This document shows positions 32,325 through 41,494 of a stretch of DNA of 64,000 bases, one piece after another. The notes below the pieces were generated by a model, which saw only the letters and a list, made by a program, of their open reading frames with translations, ran no database searches and was not told the DNA's origin. Both the position numbers and the translations under genes were made by a program. Source of the stretch: Streptomyces sp. NBC_00708 (GTDB lineage Bacteria > Actinomycetota > Actinomycetes > Streptomycetales > Streptomycetaceae); the NCBI GenBank assembly GCA_036226585.1, contig CP108997.1, positions 4,464,001-4,528,000 on the forward strand, written 5' to 3'. Within the stretch, counting starts at the first letter, position 1. Every line of letters begins with the position of its first letter.

Positions 32325-32753
32325 ATGGCACGTCACGCACTTTCCAAGTCCCGGCGCCGCACCCTGCTGCGCGCAGGCCTGACCGTCACCGCGGTCGGCG
32401 CCGCGCTCGGCGCGGGGGGTGCGGCGGCCCAGGCGGCCCCACTGCCCGTCGTCCAGGAGACCGGCACCGACGCCGTCCTCGGGGAGGCCACCGGGGCGAC
32501 CGGCAGTGCGGTCACCGGGGCGCTCGGCCACGCCCTGGGGAACGGCATCGCGCCCGTGACCCAGCTGCGGCTCGACCCGCTGGCCGGCACCGGCACGGAC
32601 CCGCTGAACAACGCGGTGGGCACCCAGGTCGCCGACTTCAAGCCGCTCTCCACGGCGCTGGTCACCGACCCGCTGACCAGCGGCGGCGCTCTGAAGGACC
32701 TGCCGGTGGCGGGCCCGGTCGTGGACGGCTTCGTGGGCGGGCTGCGCCCCTGA
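32325..32753 (+). CDS. Small secreted protein
   Basis: A 142-residue exported protein. Basic N-terminus SKSRRRTLLRAG, hydrophobic core and cleavage after AAAQA near residue 38. The mature part is Gly/Thr/Leu-rich without cysteines and has segments such as LDPLAGTGTDPLNNAVG. AGGTGGG precedes ATG 32325. Similar in style to the product at 26154. Function unknown. Confidence 0.7.
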   Translation: MARHALSKSRRRTLLRAGLTVTAVGAALGAGGAAAQAAPLPVVQETGTDAVLGEATGATGSAVTGALGHALGNGIAPVTQLRLDPLAGTGTDPLNNAVGTQVADFKPLSTALVTDPLTSGGALKDLPVAGPVVDGFVGGLRP

Positions 32754-32760
32754 CAGCGTG

Positions 32761-32800
32761 ACGGCCCGTTCCCCGGAGGCGTCTCCGGGAAACGGGCCGT
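32761..32800. terminator. Stem-loop terminator between convergent genes
   Basis: ACGGCCCGTTCCCCGGAG pairs with CTCCGGGAAACGGGCCGT across a 4-base loop with one mismatch. It separates the secreted-protein gene from the convergent aldehyde-dehydrogenase operon. Confidence 0.85.
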
Positions 32801-32822
32801 GCCCGTTACGCGCCTCGCGCGG

Positions 32823-33776
32823 TCAGTACGAGGAGCCCGACGCGCCCAGCGCGCCCGTCGGGTGCCAGACCGTCTTGGTCTCCAGGAACGCCGTCAGGCG
32901 GTGCGTGCCCGGGTCGGCCGTCCAGTCGTCGCCGTCACCGTCCACAGCCTGTGGATGAGCAGCGCTCTGCGCTTCCTTCTCGGGGTGGCGGCGGGAGACG
33001 GGTGGGCGGGAAACGCGCTTCAGGTTGTCGGCCGCCGCGATCTCCAGCTCCTTCGCCAGCTCCGCGTCCGCGCCCGTGAGGTCGATGCCGTTCACGTCCT
33101 GGTGGGCGGCGAGCGGCGTCGCGATCTCCGCGGTCTTCCCCGACAGGATGTTGACCACACCGCCCGGCAGGTCCGAGGTGGCTAGCACCTCGCCCAGCGA
33201 CAGCGCCGGCAGCGGGGACTTCGCGGAGGCCACGACGACCACCGTGTTGCCGGCCGCGATCACCGGGGCCACCACCGAGACCAGGCCCAGGAACGACGAC
33301 TCCTGCGGGGCGAGAACCGTGACCACGCCGGTCGGCTCGGGCGTCGAGAGGTTGAAGAACGGGCCCGCCACCGGGTTGGCGCCGCCCACGATCTGGGCGA
33401 TCTTGTCCGTCCAGCCCGCGTACCAGACCCAGCGGTCCACCGCCGCGTCCACGACGGCCGCCGCCTTGGACTTCGACAGGCCCTCCGCCTCGGCCACTTC
33501 GCGGACGAACTGCTCGCGGCGGCCCTCCAGCATCTCCGCGATGCGGTAGAGGATCTGGCCGCGGTTGTACGCGGTCGCGCCCGACCAGCCGCCGAACGCC
33601 TTGCGGGCGGCCACGACCGCGTCGCGCGCGTCCTTGCGGGAGGACTGGGGCGCGTTCGCCAGCCACTTGCCCTTCGAGTCCGTCACCTCGTACACCCGGC
33701 CGCTCTCGGAGCGGGGGAACTTGCCCCCGACGTACAGCTTGTAGGTCTTGAAGACGCTCAGACGGTTATCGGACAT
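32823..33776 (-). CDS. Truncated aldehyde dehydrogenase homologue, no catalytic domain
   Basis: A 317-residue protein matching only the NAD-binding half of aldehyde dehydrogenases (usual length about 480). It has the cofactor-domain segment TGVVTVLAPQESSFLG and GNTVVVVASAKSPLP, but then stops short of the catalytic Cys region. A Lys/Arg/Pro-rich stretch follows, then a conserved-looking end TVWHPTGALGASGSSY. It overlaps the full-length enzyme gene by 11 bases. A structural or regulatory partner of that enzyme is plausible. Confidence 0.8.
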   Translation of the reverse strand: MSDNRLSVFKTYKLYVGGKFPRSESGRVYEVTDSKGKWLANAPQSSRKDARDAVVAARKAFGGWSGATAYNRGQILYRIAEMLEGRREQFVREVAEAEGLSKSKAAAVVDAAVDRWVWYAGWTDKIAQIVGGANPVAGPFFNLSTPEPTGVVTVLAPQESSFLGLVSVVAPVIAAGNTVVVVASAKSPLPALSLGEVLATSDLPGGVVNILSGKTAEIATPLAAHQDVNGIDLTGADAELAKELEIAAADNLKRVSRPPVSRRHPEKEAQSAAHPQAVDGDGDDWTADPGTHRLTAFLETKTVWHPTGALGASGSSY

Positions 33777-35205
33777 CGAGGTACGCCTCCAGGCCGTGGC
33801 GGCCGCCTTCGCGGCCGAAGCCCGACTCCTTGTAGCCGCCGAAGGGCGAGGTCGGGTCGAACTTGTTGAACGTGTTGGCCCAGACGACGCCCGCGCGGAG
33901 TTTGTTCGCCACCGCGAGGATGCGGGAGCCCTTCTCCGTCCAGATGCCGGCCGACAGGCCGTACTGGCTGTTGTTGGCCTTGGCGACCGCCTCGTCCGGC
34001 GTACGGAACGACAGCACGGAGAGCACCGGGCCGAAGATCTCGTCGCGGGCGATCGTGTGCGCCTGGGTGACGTTCGTGAAGAGCGTCGGGGCGAACCAGT
34101 AACCGGCCGAGGGCAGCTCGCACGGGGCGCTCCAGCGCTCCGCGCCCTCCGCCTCGCCGGTCTCCACGAGCGCGGTGATCCGGGCCAGCTGCTCCGAGGA
34201 GTTGATCGCGCCGATGTCGGTGTTCTTGTCCAGCGGGTCGCCGAGGCGCAGCGTGGACAGCCGGCGCTTGAGCGCGTCCAGCAGCTCGTCCTGGACCGAC
34301 TCCTGCACCAGCAGCCGGGAGCCCGCGCAGCAGACCTGGCCCTGGTTGAAGAAGATGCCGGTGACGATGCCCTCGACGGCCTGGTCGATGGGGGCGTCGT
34401 CGAAGACGATGTTGGCGCCCTTGCCGCCCAGTTCGAGCGTGACCTTCTTGTCGGTCCCGGCGACGCTGCGGGCGATGGCCTTGCCGACGGCGGTCGAACC
34501 GGTGAAGGCGACCTTGTCGACGTCCCCGTGCTCCACGAGCGCCCGGCCCGCGTCGCCGTACCCCGTCAGGATGTTGACGACACCCTTGGGCAGGCCCGCC
34601 TGGCGGCAGATGTCCGCGAAGAACAGCGCCGACAGGGGCGTCGTCTCGGCGGGCTTCAGGACCACCGTGTTGCCCGTGGCGAGCGCCGGGGCGATCTTCC
34701 ACGCGAGCATCAGGAGCGGGAAGTTCCACGGGATGACCTGGCCGGCCACGCCCAGCGGGCGCGGGTCGGGCCCGTAGCCCGCGTGGTCCAGTTTGTCGGC
34801 CCAGCCCGCGTAGTAGAAGAAGTGCGCGGCGACCAGCGGGAGGTCCGCGTCGCGGGTCTCCTTGATCGGCTTGCCGTTGTCCAGCGTCTCCAGGACGGCC
34901 AGCTCGCGGCTGCGTTCCTGGATGATCCGGGCGATCCGGAACAGGTACTTGGCGCGCTCGGAACCGGGCAGCGCCGACCACTTCTCGAACGCGCGGCGGG
35001 CCGCCTTCACGGCCCGGTCCACGTCCTCGGTGCCGGCCCGCGCGACCTCGGACAGCACCTCCTCGCTGCTCGGCGAGACCGTCTTGAAGACCTTGCCGTC
35101 GGCCGCGTCGGTGAACTCACCGTCGATGAACAGGCCGTACGAAGGGGCGATGTCGACGACGGAACGGGACTCCGGCGCCGGTGCGTACTCAAATGCGGAT
35201 GCCAT
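33766..35205 (-). CDS. Aldehyde dehydrogenase
   Basis: A 479-residue NAD-dependent enzyme. PWNFP (159-163), catalytic Glu258 in LELGGKGAN and catalytic Cys at 292/293 in GQVCCAGSR are all present. It follows deoC by five bases, so the likely substrate is acetaldehyde released by DeoC, completing deoxyribose breakdown to acetate. Longer in-frame starts run into deoC; ATG 35205 is chosen. Confidence 0.92.
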   Translation of the reverse strand: MASAFEYAPAPESRSVVDIAPSYGLFIDGEFTDAADGKVFKTVSPSSEEVLSEVARAGTEDVDRAVKAARRAFEKWSALPGSERAKYLFRIARIIQERSRELAVLETLDNGKPIKETRDADLPLVAAHFFYYAGWADKLDHAGYGPDPRPLGVAGQVIPWNFPLLMLAWKIAPALATGNTVVLKPAETTPLSALFFADICRQAGLPKGVVNILTGYGDAGRALVEHGDVDKVAFTGSTAVGKAIARSVAGTDKKVTLELGGKGANIVFDDAPIDQAVEGIVTGIFFNQGQVCCAGSRLLVQESVQDELLDALKRRLSTLRLGDPLDKNTDIGAINSSEQLARITALVETGEAEGAERWSAPCELPSAGYWFAPTLFTNVTQAHTIARDEIFGPVLSVLSFRTPDEAVAKANNSQYGLSAGIWTEKGSRILAVANKLRAGVVWANTFNKFDPTSPFGGYKESGFGREGGRHGLEAYLDVR

Positions 35206-35210
35206 GGGTA

Positions 35211-36158
35211 TCAGTCCACCGTCACGTAATCGGGGCCGGAGTAACGGCCGGTGCTGAGCTTCTGGCGCTGCATCAGCAGATCGTTCAGCAGGCTGGAGGC
35301 GCCGAAGCGGAACCAGTGGTTGTCCAGCCAGTCCTCGCCCGCCGTCTCGTTCACCAGCACCAGGAACTTGATCGCGTCCTTGGAGGTGCGGATGCCGCCG
35401 GCCGGCTTCACGCCGATCTGGACGCCGGTCTGCGCGCGGAAGTCGCGCACCGCCTCCAGCATCAGCAGGGTGTTCGCGGGCGTGGCGTTCGTCGCCACCT
35501 TGCCGGTCGAGGTCTTGATGAAGTCCGCGCCCGCCAGCATCCCGAGCCAGGAGGCCCGCCGGATGTTGTCGTACGTGGACAGCTCGCCGGTCTCGAAGAT
35601 CACCTTGAGGCGGGCGGACCCGCACTCCGCCTTCACGGCGAGGATCTCCTCGTACACCTTCAGATAGCGGCCGGCGAGGAACGCCCCCCGGTCGATCACC
35701 ATGTCGATCTCGTCGGCACCGGCCGCCACGGCGTCCCGGACGTCCGCGAGCTTCACGTCGAGCGCGGCGCGCCCGGCGGGGAAGGCCGTGGCGACGGACG
35801 CCACCTTCACGCCGGAGCCGGCCAGGGCCTCGGCGGCGGTGGCCGCCATGTCGGGGTAGACGCAGACCGCGGCGGTGCGCGGGGTCGTCCGGTCGGTGGG
35901 GTCGGGGTTGACGGCCTTGGCGGCGAGCGCCCGGACCTTGCCGGGGGTGTCCGCGCCTTCCAGCGTCGTCAGGTCGATCATCGAGATGGCGAGGTCGATG
36001 GCGTACGCCTTGGCCGTCGTCTTGATCGACCTGGTTCCGAGGGCGGCTGCGCGCGCTTCGAGGCCGACCGCGTCGACGCCGGGCAGCCCGTGCAGGAAGC
36101 GGCGCAGCGCACTGTCGGACGCCGTCGCGTCGGCGAATGCGGGGAGGGTGGTGGGCAT
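35211..36158 (-). CDS. deoC: Deoxyribose-phosphate aldolase
   Basis: A 315-residue aldolase splitting deoxyribose-5-phosphate into glyceraldehyde-3-phosphate and acetaldehyde. The Schiff-base lysine is in GADFIKTSTGK; GVKPAGGIRT carries the second lysine. It is longer than the E. coli enzyme (259) through an N-terminal extension usual in actinobacteria. First gene of the deoC-ALDH-ALDH' operon and preceded by the regulon palindrome. GTG 36167 and 36164 are alternative starts. Confidence 0.94.
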   Translation of the reverse strand: MPTTLPAFADATASDSALRRFLHGLPGVDAVGLEARAAALGTRSIKTTAKAYAIDLAISMIDLTTLEGADTPGKVRALAAKAVNPDPTDRTTPRTAAVCVYPDMAATAAEALAGSGVKVASVATAFPAGRAALDVKLADVRDAVAAGADEIDMVIDRGAFLAGRYLKVYEEILAVKAECGSARLKVIFETGELSTYDNIRRASWLGMLAGADFIKTSTGKVATNATPANTLLMLEAVRDFRAQTGVQIGVKPAGGIRTSKDAIKFLVLVNETAGEDWLDNHWFRFGASSLLNDLLMQRQKLSTGRYSGPDYVTVD

Positions 36159-36177
36159 GGTCACCACCTGAGCATAT

Positions 36178-36189
36178 CTACGCGCGTAG
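36178..36189. promoter_or_regulatory. Nucleoside-regulon palindrome, site 4 (deoC)
   Basis: CTACGCGCGTAG, perfect, 19 bases before the deoC start on the minus strand. The flank TCTACGCGCGTAGC is not extended further. Confidence 0.75.
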
Positions 36190-36293
36190 CGACCTGTACA
36201 GGGGCCCAGGTCACCGGGGGATCCCCCGGCCCGCCCCCGCCGCGGGTGAAGCCGCCACCGCGCCCCCGTGGCGCGTCAGGCACAATCGGGCTC

Positions 36294-36932
36294 ATGACGA
36301 GCCCCACGCCTGCCGACGAGCCCACCTACGCCGACCGGACCTTCCGGTCGCCCGCCGGGCTGGCCGGGGGCGCCCTGCTCCTCGTGCTCGTCTGCTGGAT
36401 CGGCGTCGACGCCGCCTTCCGGGGCGAGGGCCGGGCGCCGTGGATGGCGCTCGCCGGGCTGCTGACCGTCGTGCCGCTGATCGTCGCCTTCACACTGCGC
36501 CCGGTGGTGTACGCCAACGACCGGCGCATCCGCATCCGCAACCCGTTCCGCACGATCACGCTGCCGTGGAGCGACGTCGCCGATGTGCGGGCCGGGTACT
36601 CCACCGAGCTGTTCACCCAGGAGGGCACGAAGTACCAGCTGTGGGCCGTGCCCGTCTCGCTGCGCCAGCGCAAGAAGGCCGCCCGCCAGCAGTCCCGGCA
36701 GGCGATGGACGACCCCTACCGCCGTACGTCCACGACCGCCGACGTACGCGACAGCAAGGTCCGCACGGCCGCCGCCGACCAGACCGTGGCCGACCTGCGC
36801 GAGCTGTCCGAGCGCGCCGGTGACAAGCCCCTGCCCGACACCCCCCGCGCGTCGGTGCGCTGGGCGTACGAGATCATCGCCCCCGCCGCCGTCGGCGCGG
36901 TGCTGCTCATCGTGCTGGGCGCGATCGGCTGA
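36294..36932 (+). CDS. Membrane-anchored PH-domain protein
   Basis: A 212-residue protein: two hydrophobic spans at about residues 20-60, a bacterial PH-like domain (YANDRRIRIRNPFRTITLPW), a charged middle, and a final span (VGAVLLIVLGAIG). Start ATG 36294. The gene is divergent from deoC. PH-domain proteins of this kind are common in actinobacteria without known function. Confidence 0.8.
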   Translation: MTSPTPADEPTYADRTFRSPAGLAGGALLLVLVCWIGVDAAFRGEGRAPWMALAGLLTVVPLIVAFTLRPVVYANDRRIRIRNPFRTITLPWSDVADVRAGYSTELFTQEGTKYQLWAVPVSLRQRKKAARQQSRQAMDDPYRRTSTTADVRDSKVRTAAADQTVADLRELSERAGDKPLPDTPRASVRWAYEIIAPAAVGAVLLIVLGAIG

Positions 36933-36994
36933 GAGGGCGGACCTGCGTCGCGCGGCAGAGGGGGGTTTGAAGACAGGCTCTAGGGGCGGCCCCG

Positions 36995-37987
36995 TCACAG
37001 CCAGCCCTGGCGCTGGGCCTGCAGCGCCAGCTGGAAGCGGTTCGACGCGCCGAGACCGGCCATCAGGATCTGCAGCCGCCGGAACAGCGTGCGGCGGCTG
37101 ATCCCCAGCTCACGTGCGATGACCTCGTCGCTCGTGCCGCCCGCCAGGAGCCACAGCAGCCGCCGGTCCGCGGGCGCGAGACCGCCCGGCAGCGTGGTGC
37201 GGCCACTGAACGGCAGGGCGCTCTGCCAGTACTGCTCGAACAGGGCGATGAGCGCCGACAGCAGACCGCACGGCTGCACCACCAGCATCGTGTTGTGCAC
37301 ATCGGCCTCCCTGATCGACAGCGAGACCAGCGCGGACGCGTCGTCGATGATCACCAGCTTCACCGGCACCGCCGGCGCCACTCTGGCCTGCTCGCCCGCC
37401 CGGACGCACGGCTCGATGACGTCCTTCAGATGCCCGGGGTGCTCCAGGGACTCCCGCGAGTACACGACGCGCTGCGTCACCCCACGGGCCAGCGTGGCCA
37501 GCGCGTCCTCCGTCGCCCCGGGCAGCGGGACGTACGGCGGTGACTCCAGCTGCCGGATCTGCTCCCGCGCGCTCGCCCAGGCCCGCCGGATCCTCGGACC
37601 GACCGCGTCACCGGTGACGGACTCGACGAGATCGTCGTTGTACGCGGCCAGCCGCTGCCGCCGGAACGCGTCGAACGCGCCCCCGACGGCGAGACGGGAC
37701 TCCTCGACCTCGCTCGCCCGCTGCCTGGCCAGGATCTCCAGACCGGCGGCCGGCGGGACCGGGGCGACCACGTCCTCGTCCGTCCCGGCGCCGCCGACCA
37801 GACCGGCGTCGGCCAGCTCCCCGTACGCCGCCGCGAGCGCCGGGCCGTCCAGACCGGCCGCCCGGCCGATCGCGGTCAGGGGAGCGGGCGCCCGGTCGAG
37901 CAGCGCCAGATAGACCCGGCCGGCCGCTTCCCCCACCCCCAGGAGCCGGAGCGCCTCGGCCAGCTTCTCGTTCGTCATGTACGGCAT
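36995..37987 (-). CDS. TrmB/LuxR-type transcriptional regulator
   Basis: A 330-residue regulator with an N-terminal TrmB-like winged helix (LRLLGVGEAAGRVYLALLD) and a C-terminal LuxR-type helix-turn-helix (GTSDEVIARELGISRRTLFRRL), a Streptomyces pairing. The middle may sense a ligand. ATG 37978 (MTNEKLAE) is as likely a start; neither has a Shine-Dalgarno sequence. Divergent from the aminopeptidase gene at 38173, which it may control. Confidence 0.8.
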   Translation of the reverse strand: MPYMTNEKLAEALRLLGVGEAAGRVYLALLDRAPAPLTAIGRAAGLDGPALAAAYGELADAGLVGGAGTDEDVVAPVPPAAGLEILARQRASEVEESRLAVGGAFDAFRRQRLAAYNDDLVESVTGDAVGPRIRRAWASAREQIRQLESPPYVPLPGATEDALATLARGVTQRVVYSRESLEHPGHLKDVIEPCVRAGEQARVAPAVPVKLVIIDDASALVSLSIREADVHNTMLVVQPCGLLSALIALFEQYWQSALPFSGRTTLPGGLAPADRRLLWLLAGGTSDEVIARELGISRRTLFRRLQILMAGLGASNRFQLALQAQRQGWL

Positions 37988-38172
37988 TGTCCGCCGGGGA
38001 AGGGCCGCGGTGGTGGCCCCGCCGTCCCCTGCGCCGGGCTGTACGGCGAGGAGCGCTTGGCCGATCGGTGCCACTGGCACAGCCGTGCACCCGCGCGCCC
38101 GCCCCGGCGATAGCTTCCGGGTGCCGTCGGTGAGGACCCGGCGGTCCAACACGTCCAGAGAGGGAGCATGAC

Positions 38173-39585
38173 GTGGCGAAAGGCCGGAAGAACGGGCTCT
38201 ACACGGAGATCTCCGCGGAACTCTCCGCCCTGATGCGGACCGGGTGGGCGGACACCGAACGGCACGACCTGCTACCCGACGAACAGGCCCCCCATGCCGC
38301 CGCCCGGCGCGCGAAGCTCTCCGCGCTCTTCCCCGGCGAACGCCTCGTCATACCCTCCGGGAACCTCAAGACCCGGTCGAACGACGACGACTATCCGTTC
38401 CGGCCCTACTCCGGTTACGTCCACATGACCGGCGACCAGGCCCGCGACGGCGCGCTCGTGCTCGAACCTCGGGACGGCGGCGGCCACGACGCCTACTGCT
38501 TCCAGCTGCCCCGGGACAGCAGGGACGACGACGTGTTCTGGACCGGCGCCACGGCCGAGCTGTGGACCGGCCGGCGACGCTCGCTCGCCGAGTCCGCCCG
38601 CGTCCTCGGCCTCCCCTGCCGCGACGTCCGTACCGCCGCCGACGAGCTGGCGGCGGCCCCCGGTGCGCCGACCCGGATCGTCCGGGGCATCGACCCCGCC
38701 CTGGAGCGGGCCGTCACCACCGACGAGGACCGCGACGAGGAACTGGCGGAGGCGCTGAGCGGCCTGCGCCTCGTCAAGGACGCGTGGGAACTCGGTGAGC
38801 TGCGCAAGGCCGTGGACTCCACCGTGCGCGGCTTCACCGACGCGATCGCCGACCTGTCCACAGCCGTGGCGACCTCCGAGCGGTGGATCGAGGGCACGTT
38901 CTTCCGCCGCGCCCGCCTGGAGGGCAACGCCGTCGGCTACGGCTCCATCTGCGCCGCCGGTGAGCACGCCACGATCATGCACTGGACCGACAACGACGGC
39001 CCGGTGCGCCCCGGCGACCTGCTCCTGTTCGACGCGGGCGTGGAGACGCGCACCCTCTACACCGCCGACGTCACGCGCACCCTTCCCATCAGCGGCACGT
39101 TCACACCGCTCCAGCGCAAGGTCTACGACGCGGTGTACGAGGCGCAGGAGGCGGGAATGGCCGCGGTGAAGCCGGGCGCCCACTACCGCGACTTCCACGA
39201 GGCGGCCCAGCGCCACCTCGCCGTCCGGCTCGTCGAGTGGGGCTTCATCGAGGGCCCGGCCGAGCGGGCGTACGCACTCGGCCTCCAGCGCCGCTTCACC
39301 ATGGCCGGCACCGGTCACATGCTCGGCCTGGACGTCCACGACTGCGCCCGCGCGCGCAACGAGGAGTACGTCGACGGGGTGCTGGAGCCGGGCATGGTGC
39401 TGACCGTCGAGCCGGGCCTGTACTTCCAGCCGGACGACCTGACGGTCCCCGAGGAGTGGCGCGGCATCGGCGTGCGCATCGAGGACGACCTCGTCGTGAC
39501 GGAGTCCGGCCACGAGAACCTGTCGGCGGGGCTGCCGCGCTCGGCGGACGAGGTCGAGGCGTGGATGGCGCGGGTGTCGGGCTGA
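38173..39585 (+). CDS. pepP: Xaa-Pro aminopeptidase (aminopeptidase P)
   Basis: A 470-residue M24 metallopeptidase cleaving N-terminal residues before proline. Metal ligands are visible: two Asp in LLLFDAGVETRTLYTADVTRT, His in GTGHMLGLDVHD, Glu in LTVEPGLYF and Glu in GVRIEDDLVV. The N-terminal pita-partner domain precedes them. GTG 38173 with GAGGGAG about 8 bases upstream is chosen. Confidence 0.93.
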   Translation: MAKGRKNGLYTEISAELSALMRTGWADTERHDLLPDEQAPHAAARRAKLSALFPGERLVIPSGNLKTRSNDDDYPFRPYSGYVHMTGDQARDGALVLEPRDGGGHDAYCFQLPRDSRDDDVFWTGATAELWTGRRRSLAESARVLGLPCRDVRTAADELAAAPGAPTRIVRGIDPALERAVTTDEDRDEELAEALSGLRLVKDAWELGELRKAVDSTVRGFTDAIADLSTAVATSERWIEGTFFRRARLEGNAVGYGSICAAGEHATIMHWTDNDGPVRPGDLLLFDAGVETRTLYTADVTRTLPISGTFTPLQRKVYDAVYEAQEAGMAAVKPGAHYRDFHEAAQRHLAVRLVEWGFIEGPAERAYALGLQRRFTMAGTGHMLGLDVHDCARARNEEYVDGVLEPGMVLTVEPGLYFQPDDLTVPEEWRGIGVRIEDDLVVTESGHENLSAGLPRSADEVEAWMARVSG

Positions 39586-39637
39586 CGGTGCGTACGGGGG
39601 AGGGTCCGGGCGCACCGGACCTCCCCCGTACGGCGAC

Positions 39638-41284
39638 TCAGATACCGGCCGCGGCGGCCAGGTCGCGCTTGATGCCGTTCAGCAGCTCCGTGGCGCGGGC
39701 GCGGGCCGCCGGCAGCCCGGCGGCCGAGGCGACCGGCACCACGACCTCCAGGTAGCACTTCAGCTTCGGCTCGGTGCCGCTCGGGCGGACGATCACCCGG
39801 GCGCCGTCGAGGTGGTAGCGCAGCCCGTCGGTGGGCGGCAGCAGGTCCGTGCCGCGCGACAGGTCCTCGGCCGTGGCGACGGCCAGCCCCGCCAGGGCCG
39901 CGGGCGGCTGTTCGCGCAGCCGGCGCATGGCGTCCGCGATGACGGACAGGTCCTCCACCCGCACCGACAGCTGGTCGGTGGCGTGCAGCCCGTGCTCCAC
40001 GGCGAGGTCGTCCAGCAGGTCCAGGAGCGTACGGCCCCGCTCCTTCAGTACGGAGGCGAGTTCGGCGACGAGCAGCGCGGCCGTGATGCCGTCCTTGTCA
40101 CGGACGCCCTCCGGGTCGACGCAGTAGCCGAGCGCCTCCTCGTACCCGTACCGCAGCCCCTCCACGCGGGCGATCCACTTGAATCCCGTCAGGGTCTCCT
40201 CGTAGCCCAGGCCCGCCTTGTCAGCGATCCGGCCCAGGAGCGAGGACGAGACGATCGACTCGGCGAACACGCCGGTGGCGCCCCGGCGCACCAGGTGTGC
40301 GGCGAGCAGCGCGCCGACCTCGTCGCCCCGCAGCATCCGCCAGCCGCCGTCCGCGGCCGGGTCCGGGACGGCGACGGCGCAGCGGTCGGCGTCCGGGTCG
40401 TTGGCGATGACGAGATCGGGGTTCACCCGGCGCGCGGTGGTGAACGCGAGGTCCATCGCGCCGGGCTCCTCCGGATTGGGGAAGGCCACGGTGGGGAACG
40501 CGGGGTCCGGCTCGGCCTGCTCCGCGACGAGCACCGGGGCGGGGAAGCCAGCGCGGTCGAAGGCGGCGGTGAGCACGGAGGTGCCGACGCCGTGCATCGC
40601 GGTGTACACGACGCGGGCGGTGCGCGGCGACCGGGCGTCGAGCACGGCGTCCGTACGCGCCAGGTACGCGTCCAGCACCTCGTCGCCCAGGGTCTCCCAG
40701 CCGGCGTCGGGACGGGGCACGGTGTCCAGCGGGCCGACCGCCGCGATGGCCGCGGCGATCTCGCCGTCCGCCGGCGGCACGATCTGCGAGCCGTCGCCGA
40801 GGTAGACCTTGTAGCCGTTGTCGCGGGGCGGGTTGTGGCTGGCGGTCACCTCGACGCCGGCGACGGCGCCCAGGTGCCTTATGGCGTACGCGAGCACGGG
40901 GGTGGGCAGCGGGCGGGGGAGCACCGCGGCGCGCAGACCGGCGCCGGTCATCACGGCGGCGGTGTCCCGCGCGAAGTCGGCGGACTTGTAACGGGCGTCG
41001 TAGCCGATGACGACGAGACCGCCGGTCCGCCCCTGGTCCTTCAGGTACGCGGCGAGGCCGGCGGCGGCGCGGATGACCACGGCGCGGTTCATGCGCATGG
41101 GGCCGGCGCCGAGTTCGCCCCGCAGGCCGGCGGTGCCGAACTGGAGCGTTCCCGCGAAGCGGGCGGACAGCTCGTCGAGGTCCTCGGCGTCGATGAGCTT
41201 GGCGAGCTCGTCGCGGGTGTCGGGGTCGGGGTCCTCGGCGAGCCAGGCGCCGGCGAGGGCGAGGAGGTCCGGGGGTGTCGTCAC
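39638..41284 (-). CDS. Phosphoglucomutase/phosphomannomutase family enzyme
   Basis: A 548-residue alpha-phosphohexomutase. The phosphoserine loop VTASHNPPRDNGYK, the metal loop NDPDADRCA and the phosphate-binding RPSGTEPKLK are intact. It may act as phosphopentomutase in nucleoside breakdown, since it lies just before the purine nucleoside phosphorylase gene, though no regulon palindrome precedes it. Sugar specificity cannot be read from sequence. Confidence 0.9.
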   Translation of the reverse strand: MTTPPDLLALAGAWLAEDPDPDTRDELAKLIDAEDLDELSARFAGTLQFGTAGLRGELGAGPMRMNRAVVIRAAAGLAAYLKDQGRTGGLVVIGYDARYKSADFARDTAAVMTGAGLRAAVLPRPLPTPVLAYAIRHLGAVAGVEVTASHNPPRDNGYKVYLGDGSQIVPPADGEIAAAIAAVGPLDTVPRPDAGWETLGDEVLDAYLARTDAVLDARSPRTARVVYTAMHGVGTSVLTAAFDRAGFPAPVLVAEQAEPDPAFPTVAFPNPEEPGAMDLAFTTARRVNPDLVIANDPDADRCAVAVPDPAADGGWRMLRGDEVGALLAAHLVRRGATGVFAESIVSSSLLGRIADKAGLGYEETLTGFKWIARVEGLRYGYEEALGYCVDPEGVRDKDGITAALLVAELASVLKERGRTLLDLLDDLAVEHGLHATDQLSVRVEDLSVIADAMRRLREQPPAALAGLAVATAEDLSRGTDLLPPTDGLRYHLDGARVIVRPSGTEPKLKCYLEVVVPVASAAGLPAARARATELLNGIKRDLAAAAGI

Positions 41285-41376
41285 GGGGTGCCTTTCGGGG
41301 TGCGGCCGGTGGGTGGACGGGGTGCGGGTGGGGCGCCTGCGGCGGGCCTGTTCCCCTCCCCGCCCCTTCCCGAAAC

Positions 41377-41490
41377 CGGGGCTCCGCCCCGGACCCCGCG
41401 CCTCAAACGCCGGCGGGGCTGGTCAGGGTCGCGCCACAGTCAAGCCTCTCCGGCGATTGAGGAGCGGGGGTACGGGGGCAGCGCCCCCGA
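41377..41490. repeat. Inverted pair of Streptomyces intergenic repeats, copy B
   Basis: A variant copy on the plus strand (41377-41421, with CCTCAAACGCCGGCGGGGCT) faces an inverted copy (41440-41490, with CCTCTCCGGCGATTGAGGAG). Each has its own GGGGC-type hairpin. They fill the 210-base gap between the mutase and nucleoside phosphorylase genes. Confidence 0.8.
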
Positions 41491-41494
41491 AGCG

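Noticed and set aside
41275..41490. Short open frames in the mutase-punA gap
   Set aside because: The gap is filled by an inverted pair of intergenic repeats.
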